From assembly GCA_963585895.1 (NCBI GenBank), contig OY757924.1:57670940-57734939 (forward strand): DNA of 64,000 nt, given 5' to 3'. The position numbers and the translations under genes are program-made. Below are positions 1 to 9,668 of the stretch, piece after piece. The notes under the pieces are model-generated. The model saw only the letters and a list, made by a program, of their open reading frames with translations. It had not been told where the DNA came from and searched no databases. Numbering within the stretch: position 1 is the first letter of the stretch; the number at the start of each line of letters is the position of its first letter. This DNA comes from Sepioteuthis lessoniana. Lineage: Eukaryota > Mollusca > Cephalopoda > Myopsida > Loliginidae.

Positions 1-769
1 GAGTTTTGAAAACAGTTTGTTAAAATGGTAAAAGAAGTGTGTAAAGTTCATCTTCTGACAGATGACGCTATATAATCAAAGATGCTTTTATATCTAAAAC
101 ACAGCGTCGGAGTTTCGAGGCTACGTGTTCGCCACTTCCAGCCAGTGACGTAACATAATGTCTGTACTGGGAATATATAGCTCCTTATAAAAAGTTGAAC
201 ACTCCGTGGAAGATTCTACCGAAGGGGACACAACGTACCAGGTACAGGAGGTAACGGAGAAATTTACGCCGGAATACTCAATGAAGACCATCCCGTTCCC
301 AGGAAAACGCCAATTGATTTTATCCCTGACGGAAAAAAGTTGTAGAATTCATTAAGAGGATACAGTGGAAGACCCACTTCAATCTCGACCCACAGCGGGA
401 ACAAATACAGGGAGGAAAATATGAAATCGAAAAAAAATCCACCGAGCAACAAAATACTGGACCCTTAAGGAAAAGAACTATTCAATTTGATTAGAACGAT
501 AAATTTCCAAAAAATAAATGGGTTCCAGGCGAAGATGGGTAAATATGTACATAAAATAAATGAAGAAATCTGGATGAGAGCAGATAGATCTAGAAGCATA
601 CACAAATAGACAGAATTTAAATAAGATTACTGATATAAAATCTTTACAGTGATGTACGAAATGCAGAGGTTTATTTTATATATTTTAAGCACTAACAACA
701 TGGCCGCCTTGGACTTTACGTACAGTAACAAATCACAAACCCTGATTAATAAAAATCACTCATAATCAG
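1..769. other. Unassigned sequence, no gene seen
   Basis: I see no recognisable repeat or coding region. The only open frame (264-452, minus) is 62 codons, hydrophobic, and resembles nothing I know. Confidence 0.4.
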
Positions 770-1156
770 GTTTGGTTTTATGACATATCAACCATTGTTG
801 GTTATTTAATTTCAAATCCTGATCTTACTTATATATTGAATATGATTTGTAAACGTATTTTGTAGATACGGTTAAATGATCAGTTCTATTTTTAACAATT
901 CAATTTAGCATGAGTCAGTTAAATGATTCCAAGTATTGCTATGTATCCCTAACTATTAAATTAAACATCAGTCATTTGTTTACACTCAGTTAAATAATCA
1001 GTTCTATTTCAAACAATTCAATTTAAGTGTCAAACAGTTCTATTTGACCCATAGATAGGACCTTATCAGGTGCTACCACTCCAGGCCAGAGTGGAGATGG
1101 GAGCAATGGCAGTGAAGGATTACTCCGCATTCTCCAAAGCTCCCAAAATTAGGTAA
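770..1156 (+). mobile_element. Composite repeat A, short copy
   Basis: It begins with the hairpin module (TTTTATGACATATCAACC then GGTTATTTAAT), runs through about three degenerate 65 bp core units (GTTAAATGATTCCAAGTATTG type), and ends part-way through module 2 (GACCCATAGATAGGACC, then GGTGCTACCACTCC). The layout matches more than ten other copies in the window. Confidence 0.8.
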
Positions 1157-1275
1157 TTATCTGATTTTAATGAAATTCTGTGTTCATTCATTCATTAATG
1201 AATGAATTTTATAATGTTGCATACATTATCCAAAAATTTGCAGATTTTTTTCAGGTCACTTAACTTTACCCTGCC

Positions 1276-1353
<78 letters not shown>
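1276..1353. repeat. (TG)n(TA)n microsatellite
   Basis: About 12 TG units are followed by about 26 TA units with one TG interruption. Confidence 0.97.
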
Positions 1354-1358
<5 letters not shown>

Positions 1359-2584
1359 GCGCTATTTAATCGGTTGGGATATATGATATGGCATATACTT
1401 TCTGTATATAATAGTGTCTCTAGGTGTGTATGAAATGAAAAAAAATGGGAGCTATTGGAAGAAACTAGTAACCCAAAAGTGAATATTACATTCTAAAAAA
1501 ATCTAAAAGAATGTTTTGAGAGTTTTTAATACTGATTTAATTGAAAATACAATTTTCTTTTAGATTATCCAGTAAAGAATTATCAAAATATTTTTTGCTT
1601 AAAAGAGGGTGTTGAGTTTGTATTAGATTTTGACAAACTTTTTTTTTCTCATCCCAGGCTAAATCTAAATGTCATTTAATAAAGAATATTTGTAATGATC
1701 GAGAAATATGAATTTCAAAACAAGAAACGGTGAGCTTATATAATTTTATTTTTTATTTTATGATCTGAAAATATTAGACGAATAAGTATGAAAACCTACA
1801 GTAACAATCATTCGAGCAATTTCGTATTTTGTCCTTTCTATTCAGGTTGAGGCAATGGAAAATTTGCAGATTATCAGATGAAACATTAAATATCAAAAAG
1901 GCAATTAAAAGTATTATTTCACTATTTAGTAACAAACTGAAAATAATTATTTCATTGAGTTTTTGTTTGTTTGTTTGTTTGTTTTTTCATAATTATACAT
2001 TCAAAAACCATAACTTGCTTATCTTCCTTTTTTATTTAAGAAAAAATACAAATAAAAAAAACTGTTGCTGATTTGATTCTCTACTAAGAAAGTTGAGTTT
2101 TTTTTCCTCCTCCCGTATTAAGAATTTTCCGGAGGGTGAAACTCAAGTGCACCTAACTGTTTGTTTTGTAAAATAATGAAGAACATTTCTTGACAATAAT
2201 TTTGAACTACTACTACTTGGATTTCAATACCATAGTAAGTATTACAATTATCAACATGTAAGCAATAGTTTTACTTAAAACAAAGTTTAATTTACGTAAC
2301 ATCAAGTTAGGTAAGGTCGTCAACTTTTGATAACTACTGATTATTATACTATCTTTTCAAATAAAACTGAAGTTTAACCTTAAATAATATTATTTTTAAT
2401 TTGTTTTAACTGGAAGAAAAAGCAAAATATCGTTTGTGCCTCATATACTTCAAGTGTAAATTAAGATAATAAAGCAGGATAAAAACTTGACTTAGATCAA
2501 GTTATATATAGTTTATCGTTTCACCCTGTATGTATTCCCAGTTGAAATTTACATAATAAAAAACTAATAAAAGTCCTACAGGGA
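1354..2584. other. AT-rich unassigned sequence
   Basis: This stretch is very AT-rich, with homopolymer runs and (GTTT)n at about 1961-1985. The 80-codon frame at 1829-2071 overlaps low-complexity sequence and is not convincing as a gene. Confidence 0.4.
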
Positions 2585-2660
2585 CTTCCAGTGGAACAGC
2601 TTTTTCAGCGGTCCATATTGAAAATGAACGACTGGAGTTTAAACTCGCTTACAAAGAGAC
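2585..2660 (-). mobile_element. SINE-4 tRNA-like remnant
   Basis: The segment ATGAACGACTGGAGTTTAAA followed by CTCGCTTAC matches the tRNA-like B-box part of the SINE at 44553-44800. It is truncated and abuts repeat A. Confidence 0.5.
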
Positions 2661-3079
2661 CAGTCGGTTTCAGGAGAGGCTGTAGAATACACCGACTGCA
2701 TCTCTGCAAAGGCTTAAGACCCCTCCCAATGAGTGTCCAAGATATGACATTTAACCATCTGATGAACAGGATCCAGCCTTCGAGCAGGCTCTAGCCTTTG
2801 AGCTTTGGGGTATGTGAAGTACTCCTACATTGCTGTAGCTCTTTGGTACTCTCAGGCCTGGAGGGGTAGGAACTGATCGGGTCCTCTCTGTGACTCAAAG
2901 AGAACAAACTATGTATGCAAACAAATGACTTGTGATTTTTATAAAGTAATAGTTGAAACTTTTTAACTGTGTGCAAAAATGAGCTCAGGTTAGTTTAAGA
3001 ATGTTATCTAAATATTTGTTTACAAATCATATACGAGGATCATTAAATAAGTTTACAGACTTTTTTCGTATGGGCACTT

Positions 3080-3640
3080 TTATTGATAGTACACACATGA
3101 AACAAATACACACATGAAATTTTGGTCCCCTTCGAAGTAATCTCCTCCGGCTGCAATGCAATTGTTGTACCGTTCCAACAACTTCTGGAAGGTCCCATGG
3201 AAGTCCTCTTGAGTGAGCGTGTCAATGACCTTCGTCACAGCCTCTTTCATCTCCTCAATTCTCTCATAACGATAGCCTTTGAGCTTAGGGAATAAGCAAA
3301 AGTCACAGGGAGCAAGGTCTGGACTATAGGGAGGCTGAGGAACTGTGTTGATGCCCATCTTGGTCAAATAGTCTGTGACAAGGATGGAGTTGTGGACTGG
3401 TGCATTGTCCTAGTGGAAATGCTACTGACCCGATTTGAAGAGTCCTAGTCTCTTCCGACGGAATCTCTTCCTGAACTCCCTTAAAACCTCAACATAGTAA
3501 CCCTAACCCTAACCGTTTGGCCAATCAACTCTGGTGTATTGACTTCCTTACTCCTCCTACACCTCTCATCATCCCCCACAGACTCCGTGCCTTCCTTGAA
3601 TCTCTTATGCCACTCAAAAACTGATGCTCAATTCATGCAA
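3080..3640 (-). pseudogene. Mariner transposase remnant
   Basis: The minus strand encodes the C-terminal third of a mariner transposase: a TKMGINTVPQPPYSPDLAP block followed by CDFCLFPKLKG, and the end motif YNNCIAAGGDYFEGD. The third catalytic Asp (in APCDF) is present. An internal deletion removed the central region with the first two catalytic Asp residues, and the normal stop after YFEGD is mutated so the frame reads through. Fragments of the N-terminal region lie near 3540-3640. It cannot encode an active enzyme. Assignment to mariner is secure from motifs, terminal repeats and TA target. Confidence 0.9.
3499..3514. repeat. Telomere-like CCCTAA filler
   Basis: AACCCTAACCCTAACC sits exactly at the internal deletion junction of the mariner copy, between sequence for the NKEYYVEVLREF region and for the TPELIGQ region. 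Intact relatives have no such hexamers there. Confidence 0.85.
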
Positions 3641-3965
3641 GATGGTCGAAAAGCAGTTTGAAGCATTACATAGTTTTAAAAAGTTTAAAGTTTAAAGTTT
3701 AAAACACAGCTTTATTGCATATCGTTCTTCTAAATTGTCCTCACGTCCAGATTGCATTTTTGAAATTCACCAGCTGTGACAATCAGGCGTTAGTAGGGTG
3801 TATTCCAATTGCTGCTGTAGCTGTTGATTTGAACCTGAAATTATAAAAATTGGCCAGTCATCTCATAAGATGTATAGCAATAACATACTGAATTTTCAAG
3901 AGTCTACAACAACTTTAAATGCTTGTACAAAAAATATCTGGAAACGTATTGAATGCACCACGTAT

Positions 3966-4275
3966 ATATACATATACCCCACAAAACAGCAGCTATCCGG
4001 CAACCTACCACCCATCACGAAAACTATCCAAGTTAGACAAACCAGACATACGGGACACTGCTGGAGAAGTAAGGACGAACTCATAAGCGATATACTTCTA
4101 TGGATTCCTTCACATGGACGAGCAAAGACAGGACGACCAGCTCGAACCTATATACAACAGATCTGTGCAGATACAGGATATAGCCTTGAAGACCTCCCGG
4201 GAGCAACGGACGATAGAAACGGGTGACGAGAAAGGGTTAGGGCAGCGCGACATGACGATGATAATGATGATATAT
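3966..4275 (+). pseudogene. RTE-type LINE 3' end, 5'-truncated
   Basis: The plus strand from about 3978 encodes the C-terminal domain of a non-LTR retrotransposon ORF2: PTKQQLSGNLPPITKTIQV, TRHTGHCWRSKDELISD, GRPARTYIQQICADTG. It is truncated upstream of this domain, has an in-frame stop at 4224-4226, and ends in a GATGATAATGATGATATATA tail, typical of RTE-clade 3' ends with short tandem repeats. Five related fragments occur in the window. Non-LTR origin is firm; the RTE clade is assigned from general resemblance. Confidence 0.85.
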
Positions 4276-4281
4276 ATAAAC

Positions 4282-4340
4282 AGGATTTGGCATTAAATAA
4301 CTTACAATGGTTGATATGCCATAAAACCAAACCAAACCAA
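4282..4340 (-). repeat. Hairpin module of repeat A
   Basis: GGCATTAAATAAC and GTTGATATGCC form an imperfect stem with a short loop, followed by ATAAAACCAAACCAAACC. It directly follows the RTE tail. Confidence 0.8.
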
Positions 4341-4640
4341 ATCAAATCGCTTACAATGATGTCGCTGTCCCGCAAGTTTGTCACTATGCCTCAGAGATAT
4401 TCATTAACGTAATATACAACAATATATGTTGGCATAAACTTTGGCGGAGGAATGAAATAAGATCGAGAGCATTAGTTCGGCAAACTCTAAAAATAGTATC
4501 TTATAAATTAATCGATGCTCATTTTCAGACTAATACCATTGGGAAAAGAATGAACTTCAGAATGGCTTTGGCATTAAATAACCCACGAAAATTGATATAC
4601 CATTAAAACAACGAAACGAAACTAAACCATATATCTCAGT
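4341..4640 (+). mobile_element. SINE-4 degenerate copy
   Basis: The end of this stretch (AGACTAATACCATTGGGAAA, then AATGGCTTTGGCATTAAATA, then TTGATATACCATTAAAAC) matches the central domain and hairpin tail of SINE-4. The upstream part is poorly conserved. Confidence 0.6.
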
Positions 4641-5099
4641 GAATGAAAGAAATACTTAAAAGTAAGCTCTATGAAATCCTTGCTTCATTTTTTATTCCTC
4701 CATCTTGACAAGACATTTCTAATCCGGTACACACATACTCCGGTTATAAACGAAAAAAGAAAGAGTGCTACCCTCCTTGAACCTCTTGCTGTAACCAGAA
4801 TAACGAATGCTGAACAAGAGAAATTCTGAAAGGATGCTATTTACATTAAAACTGGGACGTCATAAATAGGTACTGCAGATTTTTCAAGTCGAACTTTTCA
4901 GGTTGTTTCAGTCATTTACCAAGCTTACTTTAGTTTGACACAAGGCTAGATGAAGGAACCAAACTCACTCGTTATGGTCTACTAGTCTAGCCTGCTTACC
5001 TCAAAACAACGTTCCATTTCTTAATTTCAAATGAAAAATAAAAATAGATAACAAAATATAACTTAGACTGAATACTCATGAAAGCACACTTAGAATAAG
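4641..5099. other. Unassigned sequence
   Basis: No convincing gene or repeat. A weak tRNA-SINE resemblance near 4910-5000 is too degenerate to call. Confidence 0.35.
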
Positions 5100-5370
5100 T
5101 TATGGCCGTAAGAAGTGAAAGTAGCGACTTGGATTCAAATCCTGAACAAGAGTGTTTCCATTTCCCTTGGGCCTGTTGCTCTTTGGAAGGAATGGATCCA
5201 TCTATTCTCTCTCTAACTATAGTTAAATAGTAGAGCAGACTGAGCTTTTTAGTCTTGGTTAGGTAACTAATCTAGGAGAAAGAAAATGCTGAATTCAAAT
5301 CAGATTTACTTCTCTAAAAAATTAACCTTTTGTGGCATCCTTCTCGTATCAGAGAGAAGGGATAAATGCA
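5100..5370 (+). mobile_element. SINE-1, old diverged copy
   Basis: It keeps the B-box-like GGATTCAAATCCTGAACAAG, the central domain with AGTTAAATAGTAGAGCAGAC, and the tail signature CTAGGAGAAAGAAAATGCTG. Its sequence is well diverged from copies such as 33775-34070. Confidence 0.65.
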
Positions 5371-5416
5371 CACATAGTCTAGTGCTCCTAAAACCTAGAA
5401 ATATGTGAGCACCATA

Positions 5417-5454
5417 TATATATATATATATATAAAGGTAAGACAGCATATACC

Positions 5455-5494
<40 letters not shown>
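5417..5494. repeat. Two (TA)n tracts
   Basis: Two TA tracts (5417-5434 and 5459-5494) are separated by a short spacer that keeps a TATACCTAATTATA remnant. Confidence 0.95.
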
Positions 5495-5498
<4 letters not shown>

Positions 5499-5774
5499 AG
5501 GCATGTTTTTACTGAAAATGATAGAAAAGGGATTAGCGTTGAGCTTTTTATTCAGCTGTTCTTTTTGGCGTATGGGATGTATCATCTGTGGTTGTGGGGG
5601 GGGGGGAAATTGTCTGAACTTTCTTTTAGTGAAGTTCGAGGACGGTTACTTTCAACCATCAACGGTTATTTTTGAGGATGAAATCAAAATTAATGCACCC
5701 ATAACACAGAAGCACCCATAACACAGAAGCATTTACTACAAGGATCATTTTTTAACAGATTTTCAAAAAAAAGA
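5495..5774. other. Unassigned; short direct repeat
   Basis: An 18-19 bp direct repeat (GCACCCATAACACAGAAGC) is duplicated in tandem at about 5695-5731. No gene seen. Confidence 0.4.
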
Positions 5775-5845
5775 CATTTGCATTCAAACCAGCTTTACTC
5801 CGCTAAAAATTGACCCTGTTAGGCCGACGAGTTGGGTAAACACAA
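5775..5845 (+). mobile_element. SINE-1 3' tail fragment
   Basis: The fragment ATTCAAACCAGCTTTACTCC followed by GCTAAAAATTGACC and GAGTTGGGTAAAC matches the 3' tail of SINE-1. Confidence 0.6.
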
Positions 5846-5920
5846 ACTTAGATTTGATTCACGGTCAAGTCACGTTTAAAGTGCCAGTTCCCTCTAGCAT
5901 GCTAAGTTTCGTATGATTGA

Positions 5921-5980
5921 GTTGGGTTTGAGAGCATATTGACCATTGTAGGTTATTTAATACCAAATCCAGTTATATAT
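5921..5980 (+). repeat. Hairpin module of repeat A
   Basis: GAGAGCATATTGACCATTG then GGTTATTTAATACCAAATCC is a mutated copy of the hairpin. It directly abuts an RTE 3' tail, the same junction type as at 4275-4282. Confidence 0.7.
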
Positions 5981-5982
5981 AT

Positions 5983-6508
5983 CATCATCATGTCGCGCCG
6001 TCTGCGCGGATATCCCTGACCGTCTCTCGCCATTTCTCCCTATCACTCATCGCCTCCGGCAGGTCTTCAGGATTACAACCCGTGTCCTCACATAGCTGCT
6101 GTATGTAAGTTCGTGCTGGTCGTCCCACACTTGCACATCCATGAGTGGGGGTCCACAGGAGTACATCGCTTATGAGCTCGTCCTTGCTTCTCCAGCAGTG
6201 TCCCGCGTGTCTGGTTCGTCGAACTTGTATAGTTTTTGTGATGGGGGGCAAGTGTCCGTATAGTTGGAGTCTCGTGGGGTGTTGTCGCCAGGACTTGTTT
6301 AATACTGCTCTCAACATTCTTGTGTAATTTCCGTCCAGCCTCCTCTCCAGCCGCTTCGTTAGCGTCCATGTGGTGCATCCATATAGCAGTATCGACACAA
6401 CCGCTGCCTGGAAGAAACTGCGTTTCATTTTATCTGTTAGGTCCGACTTCCATATGATCGAGAGCCTATCGATAGCTGTCCATGCCTTCGTCAGTCGTGT
6501 GTATATAT
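5983..6508 (-). pseudogene. RTE-type LINE ORF2 C-terminal part
   Basis: About 170 codons of the minus strand are open without a break. In order: RLTKAWTAIDRLSIIWKSDL and the segment after the RT active site, SILLYGCTTWTLTKRLE, a basic linker NKSWRQHPTRLQ, GHLPPITKTIQVRRTRHAGH, RPARTYIQQLCEDTG and the terminal RETVRDIRADGAT. The catalytic reverse transcriptase core and the endonuclease are missing because of 5' truncation. The (ATG)n 3' tail meets repeat A's hairpin at 5980, and a mariner miniature adjoins the truncated end. The open frame suggests a young insertion. Confidence 0.88.
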
Positions 6509-6511
6509 ATA

Positions 6512-6669
6512 CGAGGATCATTAAATAAGTTTCCAGATTTTTTTCGTATGGGCACTTTTATTGATAGCCTTGAAGTGTTGGTGCTAGTCCGAGCAGTGAA
6601 TTTTCAAGAGTCTACGACAATTTTAAATGCCTGTACAAAAAAGTCTGGAAACTTATTGAATGCACCACG
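6512..6669. mobile_element. Miniature mariner (MITE), 158 bp
   Basis: Ends are CGAGGATCATTAAATAAG and, reversed, CGTGGTGCATTCAATAAG, each followed by TTTCCAGA and a T-run. TA flanks lie at 6510-6511 and 6670-6671. Only terminal sequence of the 9669-10911 type remains. Confidence 0.9.
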
Positions 6670-7234
6670 TATATATATAATATATATATAATGAGCTGGA
6701 TACCACAGGAGACTTTTTCATCCATCTAATTTTTTTGTTTAATCCTAACCTCAGTCAGCGAACATTTTGGGCGGTAGACCAGATTAGATAAGATTTTAGG
6801 GTTACAAGCAACAAGAAATGAAAAATGGACCAGGTTTTTATTTATTTTTATTTTTATTTTTATTTTTTATTTTTTTCATTTCAACCTTCTTTGGTGAAAA
6901 GGGAGGACATCTGTTAAGTAGACGACTTCCTCCTACCTCATTCAATGGAATTGGCGCGGAGGGATAAAATGAGGTTACAGTTTGCCGACCTCTACCCTAA
7001 ATTATTAACAAGTACGTTGAAGGAATAAACAGCAAAGTAAAATCAAACTCGCGCCGAGCAAACTTCCTCTTTCACAAAGTCGTGGGACTATTTAAGGATT
7101 CTAAGTAAGATGCTAATGAGAAGACGGTTAAATTTGACCAATTTCAGTTTCACGTAATCTTTAACGAATGTATTATAATTCCGCCTGGCATTCCCACCGG
7201 GCGGTTTGTGCTAAAATTAACAACTTAGTTGAAG
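6670..7234. other. Unassigned, with T-rich tract
   Basis: A TTTTTATTTATTTTTATTTT low-complexity tract occupies about 6836-6880. The rest shows no coding region or repeat I can name. Confidence 0.4.
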
Positions 7235-7400
7235 GGAGCTTTTTCATTGGCAGTAAATGATCATCATACCTAAAAGGTGTAAGTGCTGGTTTCATTGCAT
7301 GGTGTCTGAGGTGCCACAGAAGGAGAATGTCGAAGGAACATAAGCAATTTTTGCACCCGCTTCTCGAGAGGGTTGCTTCTTGCAGGGCACCCGAAATTAA
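7235..7400 (+). repeat. Low-copy repeat C
   Basis: GCATGGTGTCTGAGGTGCC, then GAATGTCGAAGG and CAATTTTTGCACCCGC resemble 46868-46950 (GCTTGGTGCCTGAAGCACC, GAATGTCGACAGG, AATTTTTGCACCTGAC). Only these two copies are seen; the nature is unknown. Confidence 0.5.
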
Positions 7401-7404
7401 ACCG

Positions 7405-8160
7405 ATGTTGTAGTTTTATAGCATATCAACCAAGATTATTTAATGCCAAATCTGGTTTATACATATATCAGATATATATAATTTGTAAACAGAGGTCAGC
7501 TAAATTAGTTCCAAGTATTGCTATGTATCACGAACAATTCAATTAAACATCAGTCATTTGTTTACACACAGTTAAATGATCAAACAGTTCTATTCCTAAC
7601 AAATCAATTTAGCATAAATCAACAAAGTTAAATGGTTCTAAGAATCGCTATGTATAACTAACAATTCAGCTTTGGCATGATAGTGTTCGCCAATGGCCCG
7701 GGAGACCTGGATTCAATCCCAGATTGAGTCCTACCAAAGACCTCAAAAAATGGTACTTGATGCCTCCTTGCTTAACCCTCAGCAATATAAAATACGTATC
7801 AAGGGTAAAGTGGGGCAATGCAGGAAAGGAGTAGTGTCCTCCTCTCCACCTCGGTGTAGTTGCTGTTGAAAAGGGAGCCTTTAGGTCACCATCGACTAAG
7901 GTCGCGAACTTTACTTACAATAAATGTCAAATAGTTCTATTTGACCCATAGGACCCTATCAGGTGTTACCACTGTGAGCCAGAGTGGACCTGGGACCGAT
8001 AGCAAAAAAGGGGTATTCCGCATTAACCCAAAGCTCCAGCATTACTGGAGTCTCACCAGCAGATTGTTTAGTGTCATAATTCAGGACACTCATTGTGGAA
8101 GTTTTACCCCTCTGGAGAGATTCAGTTAGTGTATTCTGCAGCTCCAGCTGCCTGGGTCAA
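7405..8160 (+). mobile_element. Composite repeat A split by a SINE-2
   Basis: The hairpin (TTTTATAGCATATCAACC) at 7410 is followed by core units up to 7671 (ACAATTCAGC). SINE-2 occupies 7672-7917. The core end and module 2 resume with AATGTCAAATAGTTCTATTT and run to the TGTATTCTGCAGCTCCAGC end. Confidence 0.8.
7672..7917 (+). mobile_element. SINE-2 (tRNA-derived)
   Basis: The tRNA-like head has AGTGTTCGCCAATGGCC and a B-box-like GGATTCAATCCC. The body reads AAAAAATGGTACTTGATGCC, CTTGCTTAACCCTCAGC, and ends AAAAGGGAGCCTTTAGGTC. It interrupts repeat A. Confidence 0.85.
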
Positions 8161-8254
8161 ACTTGAAATGAACCAGAAAACAGGTGATAAATATTAATAA
8201 TGAAGAGCAAACACATCCTTATGTAAATGATCCAATGTAACTCTCATTGATCTC

Positions 8255-8432
8255 GTAACCTGGTTTGGTCATATGGGTATTACTCATGAAGTGTGTCTTG
8301 GACAAAAATAACCTAGCAGAGCCTATCCCTCTCCAGGTCTACATGTGGTCCCATAACCAGGTTTGGTCGTAGAGGTGCTACTTGTGAACAGAAATAGCCT
8401 GGCAGGCCCAATCCCTCTCCGGGTTTACAACT
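8255..8432 (+). repeat. Two-unit tandem duplication
   Basis: Two units of about 90 bp share AACCWGGTTTGGTC, AAATARCCTRGCAGRSCC and ATCCCTCTCCRGGTYTACA. No coding content is evident. Confidence 0.7.
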
Positions 8433-8580
8433 AGTTTGAATTTAGAGTTTTCCTTCTCCAAGTTCAGTTACCATACCAAGGTTAAAAAGACCAGTCTGTT
8501 TAATCATTTTTCTATAGTTGAAGGGAGAATAGCTGGATTCATACCTTACACAAAGTGAAACACAAACAGCCTTGCTTGCA
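8433..8580 (-). mobile_element. SINE-1 partial copy
   Basis: TTGAATTTAGAGTTTTCCTT, CATACCAAGG and GAAGGGAGAATAGCTGGATT are the reverse of the SINE-1 tail and central domain. The tRNA-like head is missing. Confidence 0.65.
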
Positions 8581-8584
8581 CTTA

Positions 8585-8840
8585 GTTTAAATATGAAGCA
8601 GTCCTATTTGAGCCCTAGATAGGACCCTATCAGGTGCTACCACTCTGGGTCAGAGTGGATATGGGAGCAATAGCAATGAATGAGTACTTCGCATTCCCCC
8701 AAAGCTCCAGCATTACTGGAGTCTCACCATCAGGTTGTTTAGTGTCATATCTAGGATACTCGTTTGGGGGTAGGACTTACTCTTCAGCAGAGATTCAGTT
8801 AGTGTATTCTACAACCCCAACCATCTGCGTTCGTCACATT
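8585..8840 (+). mobile_element. Repeat A, module 2 only
   Basis: This carries GATAGGACCCTATCAGGTGC, CCAGCATTACTGGAGTCTC and TTAGTGTATTCTACAACC with no hairpin or core. Confidence 0.8.
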
Positions 8841-9090
8841 CTGGTCTCCTGGATAGCTTGATAAACATCACCAGCGAATGATTGCAAAAACAGTAGCTAT
8901 GACCAAACTGATAAACCATCAATCGGGTTTCGTCTTCCAGCAACAACCAATACGGAGAACTTTTTTTCTTCTTTTTTTTTTTTGCTGGTTGAGGCTGCTA
9001 GTGCTGCTACAAGGAGCTTTAATTCGGCCGATTGAAGAGAAACTGAAATGCTCAATCACAGAACAATATATCTATCAATATACGCAAATC
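8841..9090. other. Unassigned sequence
   Basis: No repeat or gene recognised. The 103-codon frame at 8878-9189 crosses a T-run and continues into SINE-2, so it is fortuitous. Confidence 0.4.
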
Positions 9091-9343
9091 AGCCATTGGC
9101 CTAATGAGGAGAGTGTCCGTCAATCGTCCGGGAGACCGGGGTTCAATCTCGGATCGAGTCATACCAAAGACTTAAAAAATGGTACTTGACCCATCCTTGC
9201 TTAACACTCAGCAATATAAGGTACGGATCAAGGGTAAAGTGGAGCAATCCAAGGAAAGGAGTACAACTGTACAACTTGGTGTAGTAGCTATTGAAAAGGG
9301 AGCCTTCGGTTCACCCTCGACTATGGTCACCTACTTTAAAGTC
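9091..9343 (+). mobile_element. SINE-2 full-length copy
   Basis: The head AGCCATTGGCCTAATGAGGA (A-box region) and GGGGTTCAATCTCGG (B-box region) are present. The body TGCTTAACACTCAGCAATA and the end GAGCCTTCGGTTCACCCTCG complete it. Confidence 0.88.
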
Positions 9344-9668
9344 AAATAATGAACGATTTCCTGTTCTGTCCCTAATTTTTAGCCACAAAAAAGTGTTAGC
9401 ATCATATATGGCGTGAAATGAAAGACCCCTAACTATTTGCTGTGCTAGCCAACAAAAATATTTCTTCAACATCCAATGACGTTAAGAAAGAACATTCAAA
9501 AACTTATTTCTATTTTCAAAATTACTGTAATACAATAAAATCCAATGCAATACCTTAAATAAACAATGTAGTCAAAACCTTGATGTAGCTGTCCGTGTTT
9601 ACTGGGATATTTCAAACATACTAAAACCCAACCACTGATATAGAATAGCAGCAATAATATAATAATTA
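9344..9668. other. Unassigned sequence
   Basis: AT-rich; nothing recognised. Confidence 0.4.

Larger units (their letters stand above)
3034..3962 (-). mobile_element. Internally deleted mariner element
   Basis: Terminal inverted repeats read CGAGGATCATTAAATAAG at the left and CGTGGTGCATTCAATACG (reverse complement) at the right, both followed by a TTTCCAGA/TTTACAGA block. TA dinucleotides flank both ends (3032-3033, 3963-3964), as expected for mariner. The length is 929 bp against 1243 bp for the copy at 9669; the middle of the transposase gene is missing. Confidence 0.9.
2661..4345 (-). mobile_element. Composite repeat A interrupted by mariner and RTE
   Basis: Module 2 and core run from 2661 to 3031 and stop at CAAATCAT. 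The matching hairpin end (GGATTTGGCATTAAATAAC, then TTGATATGCCATAAAACC) resumes at about 4282. In uninterrupted copies these two parts are separated only by a short TA-rich spacer, so a mariner (3034-3962) and a 5'-truncated RTE (about 3966-4275) inserted into that spacer. Confidence 0.75.
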
